A DNA stretch of 64,000 bases from Gordonia alkanivorans NBRC 16433 (lineage in GTDB: Bacteria; Actinomycetota; Actinomycetes; Mycobacteriales; Mycobacteriaceae), in NCBI RefSeq assembly GCF_000225505.1, contig NZ_BACI01000033.1, positions 78,487-142,486 of the forward strand, written 5' to 3'. The notes beneath the pieces are model-generated. The model searched no databases. It worked only from the letters and a program-made list of their open reading frames with translations, and had not been told where the DNA came from. The translations under genes and the position numbers were made by a program. Of this stretch, positions 55,297 to 62,807 are shown piece by piece (the first letter of the stretch is position 1; every line of letters starts with the position of its first letter).

Positions 55297-56943
55297 TTAG
55301 GAATCGGCGTGCGTCACGGGAACGGGAGAATCCGCGGCGGTTGTGGGTTCCCACAAGTCGGGTGTACCGGCCGCCTGTTCGCGGAGTCGCCGTTTGTCGA
55401 GTTTTCCGACGCTGGTCCGCGGGAGGGCATCGACGGCGACGATCAATTCGGGCACCCACCAGCGCGGGACGCGGTCGGCGAGCTCGGCCTTCACCGCCTC
55501 CACGTCGAGGCCCTCGTCGCCGACGACGTACGCGACAGGACGCTCCTGCCAGCGCGGATGCGGAACGGAGACCACCGCTGCCTGATGGACGGCGGGGTGT
55601 TCGATCAGCGCCTCCTCCAGCGCGACAGAGCTGATCCACTCGCCACCGGACTTGATGAGGTCCTTGGTGCGGTCGACGATCGTCAGGTAACCGTGTTCGT
55701 CGACGACGCCGATGTCGCCTGTGCGCAACCAGCCGTCGTCGAACTTGTCCGGATGATCGGCACGGTAGTAGCCGGTGGCGACCCACGGGCCACGGATCAG
55801 GATCTCGCCGCGACTGATCCCGTCGTGGGGCATGACCCGGCCGTCCTCGTCGACGAGTTTCCACTGCAGACCCGGCAGGAGCCGCCCCTGTTTCCGGATG
55901 TACGCCCAGCGGCGTTCCGGGTCGTCGTCGGTGGATGCCGGGGGACGGGAGAACGTCGCCATCGGCGAGATCTCGGTCATGCCCCAGCCCTGGAACACCG
56001 GGATGCCGAGTGCCTCGAGGTCGCGGATCAGGCCGAGGGTCGGCGTCGAACCGCCCAGGACCAGCGCGCGGAGACTGCTCAGGTCGGTACCCGCGGTCTG
56101 GGCGTGGGCGAGCAGGTCCACCGCCACCGTCGGCACCATCCCGGTGTAGGTCACCCGCTCGGCGGCGATGATGCCGGCGATCTGCGCGGGTGTGGGATGT
56201 GGTCCGGGCAGGATCTGCGACGCCCCGGACATCAAGGCCGCGAACGGGACTCCCCACGCGTTGGCGTGGAACATCGGGACCACCAGCAGGGCGCGGTCGC
56301 GTTCGGAGATCGCGTGCCCGTCGGCCAGGCAGGCCGCCATGGTGTGCAGGTACAGGGACTTGTGGGAATATCCAACGCCCTTCGGCGCTCCCGTCGTACC
56401 CGACGTGTAGCAGAGGACGGCCAGATCGTCGTCCGCGCGGGCGACCGGTGCCGCGATCGCTTCCGCCGAGGCGACCATCGAGTCGAGAGTCGTTCCCGTC
56501 GGCGCGCCCTGGTCGTCGGTGTCGATCGGGATCACCGGCATGCCCGGACGGCGTTCGCGGGCGGTGGACAGCAGGTGATCCAGCGAGGGATCGGCGAAGA
56601 TCATCGCATCGTCGGCGTGGTCGACGATGTAGGCGATCTCGTCGGGGGAGAGCCGGATGTTGATCGTGTGCAGCACCGCTCCGGCGAGCGGCACCGCGAG
56701 GTACAGCTCCAGGTGCCGCCGATGGTTCCAGGCCAGCGTGCCGACCCGGTCGCCCGGCCGGATGCCGCTCGCGACGAGGGCCGACGCGAGCCGCAGGACC
56801 CGGTCGGCATAGTCCCGGTACGTGTACCGGAGGACCTCGGCGCCGTCGACGTGATCGACGATCTCCTTGTCGGCGAACATGTCTCGTGCCCGGTACAGGA
56901 AGTCGGTGATCAGCAGCGGGTGGGCCGACGGACCGTGGTTCAT
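55297..56943 (-). CDS. AMP-forming acyl-CoA ligase (FadD-like, island gene 2)
   Basis: Adenylate-forming acyl-CoA synthetase, 548 aa. A3 motif AVLCYTSGTTGAPKGVGYSH, A5 GWGMTEISPM, A7/A8 WLRTGDIGVVDEHGYLTIVD then RTKDLIKSGGEWISSVALEE and catalytic Lys region TSVGKLDKRRLRE. It resembles medium/long-chain FadD enzymes rather than aryl-CoA ligases, but specificity cannot be fixed. Overlaps LLM 3 by four bases. In the pathway model it activates the acid released by the hydrolase. Confidence 0.95.
   Translation of the reverse strand: MNHGPSAHPLLITDFLYRARDMFADKEIVDHVDGAEVLRYTYRDYADRVLRLASALVASGIRPGDRVGTLAWNHRRHLELYLAVPLAGAVLHTINIRLSPDEIAYIVDHADDAMIFADPSLDHLLSTARERRPGMPVIPIDTDDQGAPTGTTLDSMVASAEAIAAPVARADDDLAVLCYTSGTTGAPKGVGYSHKSLYLHTMAACLADGHAISERDRALLVVPMFHANAWGVPFAALMSGASQILPGPHPTPAQIAGIIAAERVTYTGMVPTVAVDLLAHAQTAGTDLSSLRALVLGGSTPTLGLIRDLEALGIPVFQGWGMTEISPMATFSRPPASTDDDPERRWAYIRKQGRLLPGLQWKLVDEDGRVMPHDGISRGEILIRGPWVATGYYRADHPDKFDDGWLRTGDIGVVDEHGYLTIVDRTKDLIKSGGEWISSVALEEALIEHPAVHQAAVVSVPHPRWQERPVAYVVGDEGLDVEAVKAELADRVPRWWVPELIVAVDALPRTSVGKLDKRRLREQAAGTPDLWEPTTAADSPVPVTHADS
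55341..55356. promoter_or_regulatory. Perfect-arm palindrome upstream of LLM 2, candidate operator
   Basis: TTGTGGG and CCCACAA are perfect arms around TT (TTGTGGGTTCCCACAA). It lies 55-70 bp before the LLM 2 start, inside the last codons of the ligase gene, and matches the site before the SnoaL-like unit. A weaker similar sequence, TTGTCGGAAATCCCAA, is at 58058-58073 upstream of LLM 3. Confidence 0.5.
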
Positions 56944-57974
56944 GCAGGGACCTCCACGGACGATCGCGCGGCCAGACGGGCCCGGACCTCCGGAACGACC
57001 TTGCCGGCGAGGAGCTCGATGCGAGCGCTGCCGCTGTCGATGGACTCACCGGGCAGCTGCGCCCAGAAGTGCACGTCCTCGATCTGCGGGGTGGCGGTCA
57101 GCAACGCGGTGAGCTCGTCGACGGCGGTGGCCGGCTCCCAGAGGGTGAACGAGCCGGCGTCGACGAGCTGGCCGGGGTCGGTGAACTGCGGGATGGGACC
57201 GAACGCGCCCATCTCGATGTACTTGTTGATCTGGTAGAGCGCGTGGGTGCCGATACGCGACCATTCCCGTTCGGGATCGTCGGCGATGATCGTCCACTGC
57301 CCGGCGAAGATCCGGCCCTCGTCACGGGACCGGCCGAGTCGTTCGAGCGCGTCCAGGTACGAAGCGTGGTGCGCGTTCTGGGTGCTGAGGAAGCCGTCGC
57401 CGATGCGGGCGGCCCGTTCGATGGCCGGGTCGGCCATTGCACCGACCAGGAGGTCGGGCGTCGTCTCCGGGGTGGGAGTGACGGGCAGGGCGGGCTTGCG
57501 CAGGCGTTTGCCGTCGAACGGTTCGGCCGATCCGGACCAGCAGCGACGCACGATCTCCACGCCTTCCTCGAGCAGGCTCGGCCGGTTGATCAGGCGCCGT
57601 CCGAAAGCCTCGAACTCCGGTTCCCAGTATCCCTGCCCGACACCGAGCGAGAATCGTCCCCCGGTCAGCAGGGACAGCGTGGCCGAGTCCTCGGCGAGGC
57701 GGATGGGGTTGTGCAACGGCGACACGACGAGGTTGGTGCCGATCTTCATCGTCGTCGTCCGATCGCCGATCGCGGAGGCGAGCAGGAACGGCGACGGCGT
57801 GTAACCGTCCTCCATGAAGTGGTGCTCGGTCAGCCAGACCGAGTCGATCCCGATCGACTCCGCCCAGGTGATCTGGTCGAGTGTTGCGCGGTAGAAGTCG
57901 CCGAAACCGCGCGAGTTCCCGGGCGGATTGCGGAAGTCGTACCAGAGTCCGAAGTTGACGTCCGACGTACTCAT
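56940..57974 (-). CDS. LLM class flavin-dependent monooxygenase 3 (island gene 1)
   Basis: Luciferase-like monooxygenase, 344 aa, first gene of the island on its strand. Marks: WAESIGIDSVWLTEHHFMED, IGDRTTTMKIGTNLVVSPLH, NPIRLAEDSATLSLLTGGRF, SLGVGQGYWEPEFEAFG and LLVGAMADPAIERAARIGDG. It needs reduced flavin in trans. It overlaps the ligase start by four bases, so oxygenation and CoA activation are coexpressed. Confidence 0.93.
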   Translation of the reverse strand: MSTSDVNFGLWYDFRNPPGNSRGFGDFYRATLDQITWAESIGIDSVWLTEHHFMEDGYTPSPFLLASAIGDRTTTMKIGTNLVVSPLHNPIRLAEDSATLSLLTGGRFSLGVGQGYWEPEFEAFGRRLINRPSLLEEGVEIVRRCWSGSAEPFDGKRLRKPALPVTPTPETTPDLLVGAMADPAIERAARIGDGFLSTQNAHHASYLDALERLGRSRDEGRIFAGQWTIIADDPEREWSRIGTHALYQINKYIEMGAFGPIPQFTDPGQLVDAGSFTLWEPATAVDELTALLTATPQIEDVHFWAQLPGESIDSGSARIELLAGKVVPEVRARLAARSSVEVPA

Positions 57975-58216
57975 TGCATGGTCCTTTCACCGACGGTGTG
58001 GTCGGTGTCACTCTCGGTGAAGAATGTGACGACGGGAAGGTGTCGCCGACCGGGTCGTTGTCGGAAATCCCAAGGACGCCGATCCCGGTTACCGGAAGGA
58101 TGGAACCGAGATCGGCTCGTGCGCGTCCAAGTTGGCAGGTCGCCGGGCCGGGACGACGGCACTCCGGATGGGTACGATCAGGCATCGTCCGCGACCGGGA
58201 GGATCGGGGGCAGGGG
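57975..58216. other. Divergent promoter region at the right end of the island
   Basis: 242 bp between LLM 3 (minus) and the EspC-like gene (plus), with no coding frame I can support. TTGTCGGAAATCCCAA at 58058-58073 is a weak relative of the island palindromes, 84-99 bp before LLM 3. This is also where the conserved glm/ESX block resumes, so it marks the right boundary of the inserted island. I saw no integrase, tRNA or flanking direct repeat. Confidence 0.45.
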
Positions 58217-58597
58217 ATGAACGGGGGTGAGCAGATGGGCGGCGTCGAGCCGAACCGGATCGCGATGGACGTCGAGCAGGTGTCCGCGGTCTCGGTCTAC
58301 TACCGGCGTTCGTCGTTGGTCCTCAACGCCGTCGCCGACGACCTCGCCGCGCACGACTTCGGCCGGTGGGCGCGCACCGATGCCGGCCCCGGCGCGGCGT
58401 CGTCGCTGGGGCCGTCCGCCGCGACCTACGCCGAGATGAGCGCCACGCTGTCCGCCCGCCTCCGGACGCAGTCGCAGGCCGCGGCCGTGCTCGCGCAGAA
58501 CCTGCGCGACTCCGCGATCGCCATGGCCGACGGTGACGCGCGGGCCGCGAGCGAGATCGCGCGTCCGACACCGGGTTCCGGGGTGGCCGCGCAATGA
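58217..58597 (+). CDS. EspC-like small helical protein (Rv3440c-like)
   Basis: About 126 aa, predicted mainly helical, with MDVEQVSAVSVYYRRSSLVL, then a Gly/Ala-rich turn and a second helix (AEMSATLSARLRTQSQAAAV). This two-helix layout recalls EspC/DUF2580-type ESX-associated substrates rather than canonical WXG100 (no clear WXG). By position it equals Rv3440c. Start ATG 58217; ATG 58235 has GGGGGTGA just upstream and is equally possible. Overlaps the next gene by four bases. Confidence 0.65.
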   Translation: MNGGEQMGGVEPNRIAMDVEQVSAVSVYYRRSSLVLNAVADDLAAHDFGRWARTDAGPGAASSLGPSAATYAEMSATLSARLRTQSQAAAVLAQNLRDSAIAMADGDARAASEIARPTPGSGVAAQ

Positions 58598-59580
58598 GGA
58601 GGGGCCAGGATTCCCTGACCGCGTTGCGGACGGACGCGCAGGACGGCGCCGCGGCGCTGACCGGGCTGCTCGCGGCCGGGCGGCTGATGGGCGTACCCGT
58701 CCCCGACGACGCCTCGGTCCGTGCCGGCCTCCGAGCGGTGGACGACTTCGACATCACCGCGCTGTCGGCGGACAGCCGGGTTCTGGTCTCAGCCCACCGA
58801 GCCGTCGCCGAACAGCTGCATCACCTGCCCGAACAGCGGGTTCGGCTCGACGGCTGGCACGGCAGGTCCGCGTCACTCGCGATCGGCGCGGTCGTCGACC
58901 ATCAGCGGCGCGCGGAATCCGACCTCTACCTTCTGCACACCGTCACCGACGCCACCTCCGCGGCCGCATCGGGGATCGACCGGTTGCTCCGCACCTTCTA
59001 CCTCGCGATCGCCCGGCTGTCGGCGCCGAGCGCCGCGGGAACACCGCCGGCCGAGCTACCTCAGGCCGTGTTGACCGGGCTTGTCCCGCTCGACGTCGCG
59101 GTCGAGGACATCCGGTCGCGTGTCGAGCTGTTCACCACCTCGGTCGACGCAACGCTGCGCGGGATCGCCGGGATCCTCGACATCCTCAACCGGTCCCTCG
59201 ACGGGATCGACGACGACCCCTATCCGGTCGAGTCGGCCCGTCCGCTACCGGTTCCGGCCGAGCCGCCTGCCGTGCCGACCGAGACGGTGCGGGCGGCGCC
59301 GGAATCCGGGGAGCAGCAGGAGGAACAGGAGCAGCAAGACATCCCGTTCCAGCTGAGCGGTTCGCCGGCCGTGGAAACCGAAGTCGCGCAGAGCGTCCCC
59401 GGAGTGGAAGCAGCCGGTGCCGTCGAGGGGAGGCCGGCGGCCGGTCCCGGCGGGGGAACGCCGACCCCGACCCACGTCGTCGCCGACACCCGCGGCGGCA
59501 GCACCCCATCGACCGATCCCGACACCGCCGCGACGCCCGAGCGGTCCGCGGGTGACCTGGCCCTGGCAGGTGACCAGTGA
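58594..59580 (+). CDS. Ala/Pro-rich ESX-associated-type protein (Rv3439c-like)
   Basis: 328 aa. The N-terminal 210 residues are helical with many Ala/Leu heptads and a central RLDGWHGRSASLAIGAVVDH, where W-H-G resembles the turn of WXG/EspB-type helical bundles. The C-terminal third is Pro/Glu/Gln/Thr-rich and disordered. No signal peptide or membrane segment, as expected for type VII substrates. By position and composition it equals Rv3439c. Coupled to both neighbours by four-base overlaps. Function unknown. Confidence 0.65.
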   Translation: MRRGQDSLTALRTDAQDGAAALTGLLAAGRLMGVPVPDDASVRAGLRAVDDFDITALSADSRVLVSAHRAVAEQLHHLPEQRVRLDGWHGRSASLAIGAVVDHQRRAESDLYLLHTVTDATSAAASGIDRLLRTFYLAIARLSAPSAAGTPPAELPQAVLTGLVPLDVAVEDIRSRVELFTTSVDATLRGIAGILDILNRSLDGIDDDPYPVESARPLPVPAEPPAVPTETVRAAPESGEQQEEQEQQDIPFQLSGSPAVETEVAQSVPGVEAAGAVEGRPAAGPGGGTPTPTHVVADTRGGSTPSTDPDTAATPERSAGDLALAGDQ

Positions 59581-59837
59581 GCCTCGCCGACCAGATCGAG
59601 GCGCTCGCGCGCTCGGCCACCGCCGAGGTCGCCGACGCCTCGCACCGTTTCTCCGCTGCTCAGCGAGATCTCGACCTCGCGATGACCGAACACCGGCGCA
59701 CCGCCGCGCAATCGGAGACCGACCGGCTGCGTGCCCAACTCGAGCACGAGGCCGACGCCGCCGATGCGCTGCCCGGCATCATGCTGCCCGCCGACATGGC
59801 CGACGCCAGTCCGCATCTGCCGCCACCGAACGCATAG
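59577..59837 (+). CDS. Small coiled-coil protein, unknown function
   Basis: 86 aa from GTG 59577. MSLADQIEALARSATAEVAD and the following 40 residues form a continuous charged helix with heptad spacing, suggesting a coiled coil, ending in a Pro-rich tail. It overlaps the previous gene by four bases, making a three-gene coupled unit (58217-59837). It may be a chaperone or partner for the two proteins before it, by analogy with small partners in ESX loci; this is inference. Confidence 0.6.
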   Translation: MSLADQIEALARSATAEVADASHRFSAAQRDLDLAMTEHRRTAAQSETDRLRAQLEHEADAADALPGIMLPADMADASPHLPPPNA

Positions 59838-59847
59838 GCTGTCTGCT

Positions 59848-60837
59848 GTGCCAGGCAAGAAGCGTTCGAAACCATCGCAGCCGCCCGCGAAGCTGATGGC
59901 CGCGCTCGGCCGTCGGGGGCCGCACCGAGTCCTGCGCGGCGATCTCGGGATCGTCGGTACACGCGGTGAGGTGTTCACCCCCGCGAGCGGGGAACGACTG
60001 CCCGCCATCGCCTTCGGCCACGGCTGGCTGTCCTCGCCGAGCCGCTACCGCGACCTGTGCCACCACCTGGCCTCGTGGGGCATCGTGGTGGCGATCCCGG
60101 CCGGTCAGCGGGGCGTACTGGTCTCCGACGATGCGATGGCCGCTCAGCTGCGCTCGGCGCTGTCGATCGTGACGCGGGTCCGGCTGGGCTTCGGTGAGAT
60201 CACCGTCGACCCGGCCAAGGTGGGTTTCGCCGGTCACGGGTTCGGGGCGTCGGCGGCGATCATCGCCGCGTCGGAGGGCATCCTGCACGGTCAGCCGCAG
60301 CCGGAGGTCCGAGGAGTGGCCGCGCTGTTCCCGGCGCCGACCACCGCCGGACTCCTGCCCGCCGCACGTAGCGTCAGCGCACCCGGTCTCATCGTCTCCG
60401 CGATCGGCGAACTCGACACGATCGACGGCAACGCACTCCCGCTCGCCCAGGCGTACGGCGCCGACCACACCTCGGACGACGAGCGTCGTGTGGTGCTGCG
60501 CACGCCGCCCGGCGCGACGTCGCGCGGCCTCGTCGAGCACCGGACGATCGGTGCGCTGTGGGGGAGCAACGGCGCGGACAAGAAGACGCACACCGCCGTG
60601 CGTGCTCTGACCACCGGTTTCCTGCTGCACACGCTCACGCAGGACGCCGAGTACCAGGCGTTCTCCGACCCCGACACCGTTCTCGGCAAAGTGCCGGCCG
60701 TCGACCTCGACGACCCGCCGGAGGTGCAGGACCGCATCGCCAAACTGCTCGGCGCCAAGGAACGCAAGCGTCGTCGAGCAGCGTCTCCGGTACCCGCCGC
60801 GGCACCGAATGTCGTGGTCCCCAAGACCCTGGAGTGA
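59848..60837 (+). CDS. Alpha/beta hydrolase, dienelactone hydrolase-like (Rv3438-like)
   Basis: 329 aa, alpha/beta-hydrolase fold of the dienelactone-hydrolase/PET-hydrolase-like type: AIAFGHGWLSSPSRYRDLCH (oxyanion), GFAGHGFGASAAI at the nucleophile elbow. The elbow reads G-H-G-F-G, so the usual nucleophile Ser is replaced by Gly; it may be catalytically dead. A Lys/Arg-rich N-terminus and a basic C-terminal tail are present. Start GTG 59848 (VPGKKRSKP); position matches Rv3438 between Rv3439c and glmS. Confidence 0.75.
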   Translation: MPGKKRSKPSQPPAKLMAALGRRGPHRVLRGDLGIVGTRGEVFTPASGERLPAIAFGHGWLSSPSRYRDLCHHLASWGIVVAIPAGQRGVLVSDDAMAAQLRSALSIVTRVRLGFGEITVDPAKVGFAGHGFGASAAIIAASEGILHGQPQPEVRGVAALFPAPTTAGLLPAARSVSAPGLIVSAIGELDTIDGNALPLAQAYGADHTSDDERRVVLRTPPGATSRGLVEHRTIGALWGSNGADKKTHTAVRALTTGFLLHTLTQDAEYQAFSDPDTVLGKVPAVDLDDPPEVQDRIAKLLGAKERKRRRAASPVPAAAPNVVVPKTLE

Positions 60838-60868
60838 CGCCCCGCACGGTGGCACGTCGTTCGTCAGC

Positions 60869-60907
60869 GCGCGGGCGCGTCGTTCCCCCGCGCGGGCGCG
60901 TCGTTCC
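60869..60907. repeat. Direct repeat upstream of glmS
   Basis: GCGCGGGCGCGTCGTTCC occurs at 60869-60886 and again at 60890-60907, 21 bases apart. A degenerate third copy of the tail (GCACGTCGTTC) precedes it at 60853-60863. It lies within 66 bp of the glmS start, in the promoter or leader. Confidence 0.7.
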
Positions 60908-60934
60908 GTCAGCACGCAGGTACGCTGACTAGCT

Positions 60935-62797
60935 ATGTGTGGAATCGTCGGATACGTGGGGCGGCGCGATGCCCTGGACATCGTCGTCGAGGCTTTGCGA
61001 CGGATGGAGTACCGCGGGTACGACTCGGCCGGCGTCGCCATCCTCGACGGCGCCGGTAACACCGCGATCCAGAAAAAGGCCCTCCGGATGGAGAACCTGG
61101 AGAAGCAGATCGCGACCGTCGGCCGCGAGTCGCTGTCGGGGACCACGGGCATGGGCCACACGCGGTGGGCCACGCACGGCAAGCCGACCGACCGCAACGC
61201 GCATCCGCATGCCAGCGATGACGGCAAGATCGCGGTCGTCCACAACGGCATCATCGAGAACTACGCTGAGCTGCGGGCCGAGCTGGAGCAGGACGGCGTC
61301 GAGTTCGGGTCGGAGACCGACACCGAGACCGCCGTCCACCTGGTCTCGAAGTACTACACCTTCGGTCCCACCGCCGGTGACTTCGTCGCGAGTGCCTACG
61401 CGGGGCTGCGGCGGCTCGAAGGTGCGTTCACCCTCGTGTTCACCCACGCCGACCATCCGGACACCATCGTCGCCGCCCGCCGGTCGACCCCGCTCGTGGT
61501 GGGCGTCGGTCAGGGGGAGATGTTCGTCGGGTCCGACGTGACCGCGTTCATCGAGCACACCCGCGAAGCCGTCGAGCTGGGCCAGGACGAGGTCGTCGTC
61601 ATCACCGCCGACACCTACACGATCACCGACTTCGACCGGAACGAGCGCGCGGGCAAGCCGTTCCACATCGACTGGGATCTCGCCGCGGCCGAGAAGGGCG
61701 GCTACGACTTCTTCATGCTGAAGGAGATCGCCGAGCAGCCGCGCGCGATCGCCGACACCCTGCTCGGTCACCTGCAGAACGGGCGCATCGTGCTCGACGA
61801 GCAGCGGCTGACCGACGACGACCTGCGCGACGTCGACAAGGTCTTCGTCGTCGCCTGCGGCACGGCGTACCACGCCGGTCTGCTGGCGAAGTACGCGATC
61901 GAGCACTGGACGCGGCTGCCGGTCGAGATCGAGCTGGCCAGCGAGTTCCGCTACCGCGACCCGGTCCTCGACCGGTCGACGCTGGTCGTGGCGATCTCCC
62001 AGTCGGGCGAGACCGCCGACACCCTCGAGGCCGTCCGGCACGCCAAGGACCAGAAGGCCCGCGTGCTGGCCATCTGCAACACCAACGGTGCGCAGATCCC
62101 GCGCGAATCCGACGCGGTGCTCTACACCCACGCCGGTCCGGAGATCGGCGTCGCGTCGACCAAGTGCTTCCTCGCGCAGATCGTCGCGGCGTACCTGGTC
62201 GGTCTGGCTCTCGCACAGGCGCGCGGCACCAAGTACGCCGACGAGGTGGCCCGCGAGTTCGCCGCCATCGAGGCCATGGCCGATTCGGTCGCCGAGGTTC
62301 TCGGGACCATGGAGCCCGTCCGCGAGCTCGCCCAGTCGCTGTCCCACCACAACACGGTGCTGTTCATCGGTCGCCACGTCGGCTACCCGGTGGCACTCGA
62401 AGGTGCATTGAAGCTCAAGGAGCTCGCGTACATGCATGCCGAGGGCTTTGCCGCCGGTGAACTCAAGCACGGCCCCATCGCTCTCATCGAGGACGGCCTG
62501 CCGGTCATCACCGTGATGCCGTCCCCGGAGGGTCGCGCGGTGCTGCATTCGAAGATGGTCAGCAACATCCGCGAGATCCAGGCCCGCGGTGCGCGCACGA
62601 TCGTCATCGCCGAAGCCGACGACGCGGCCGCCCGCGCGGTCGCCGACGAATTCATCCCGATCCCGAAGACGCCGACGCTCCTGCAGCCGCTGGTCTCCAC
62701 GGTGCCGCTGCAGGTGTTCGCCGCGAGCGTCGCCCAGGCCCGCGGTTACGACGTCGACAAACCGCGCAACCTGGCCAAATCGGTGACCGTCGAATAG
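60935..62797 (+). CDS. glmS: Glutamine-fructose-6-phosphate aminotransferase (isomerizing)
   Basis: Makes glucosamine 6-phosphate from fructose 6-phosphate and glutamine, the first step to UDP-GlcNAc; GlmM at 41.6 kb acts next. The N-terminal glutaminase domain begins MCGIVGYVG with nucleophile Cys2, then TRWATHGKPTDRNAHPH. Two SIS sugar-isomerase domains follow (about 290-620) with VVACGTAYHAGLLAKY, VVAISQSGETADTLEAVRHA, PEIGVASTKCF and the C-terminal KPRNLAKSVTVE. 620 aa. The start ATG 60935 is fixed by Cys2. No glmS ribozyme is evident upstream. Confidence 0.97.
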   Translation: MCGIVGYVGRRDALDIVVEALRRMEYRGYDSAGVAILDGAGNTAIQKKALRMENLEKQIATVGRESLSGTTGMGHTRWATHGKPTDRNAHPHASDDGKIAVVHNGIIENYAELRAELEQDGVEFGSETDTETAVHLVSKYYTFGPTAGDFVASAYAGLRRLEGAFTLVFTHADHPDTIVAARRSTPLVVGVGQGEMFVGSDVTAFIEHTREAVELGQDEVVVITADTYTITDFDRNERAGKPFHIDWDLAAAEKGGYDFFMLKEIAEQPRAIADTLLGHLQNGRIVLDEQRLTDDDLRDVDKVFVVACGTAYHAGLLAKYAIEHWTRLPVEIELASEFRYRDPVLDRSTLVVAISQSGETADTLEAVRHAKDQKARVLAICNTNGAQIPRESDAVLYTHAGPEIGVASTKCFLAQIVAAYLVGLALAQARGTKYADEVAREFAAIEAMADSVAEVLGTMEPVRELAQSLSHHNTVLFIGRHVGYPVALEGALKLKELAYMHAEGFAAGELKHGPIALIEDGLPVITVMPSPEGRAVLHSKMVSNIREIQARGARTIVIAEADDAAARAVADEFIPIPKTPTLLQPLVSTVPLQVFAASVAQARGYDVDKPRNLAKSVTVE

Positions 62798-62807
62798 ACC
62801 GGCACCC

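Noticed and set aside
55309..57237. 642-codon plus-strand frame opposite the acyl-CoA ligase
   Set aside because: Low-complexity basic composition and no domain; the minus strand carries an unmistakable adenylate-forming enzyme.
43690..58216. Mobile element carrying the catabolic island
   Set aside because: The island interrupts conserved order, but I found no transposase, integrase, tRNA target or flanking direct repeats, so only an insertion relative to M. tuberculosis can be stated.
60838..60934. glmS ribozyme
   Set aside because: The region is under 100 bp, filled with GC-rich direct repeats, and lacks ribozyme core features; the ribozyme is a Firmicutes feature.
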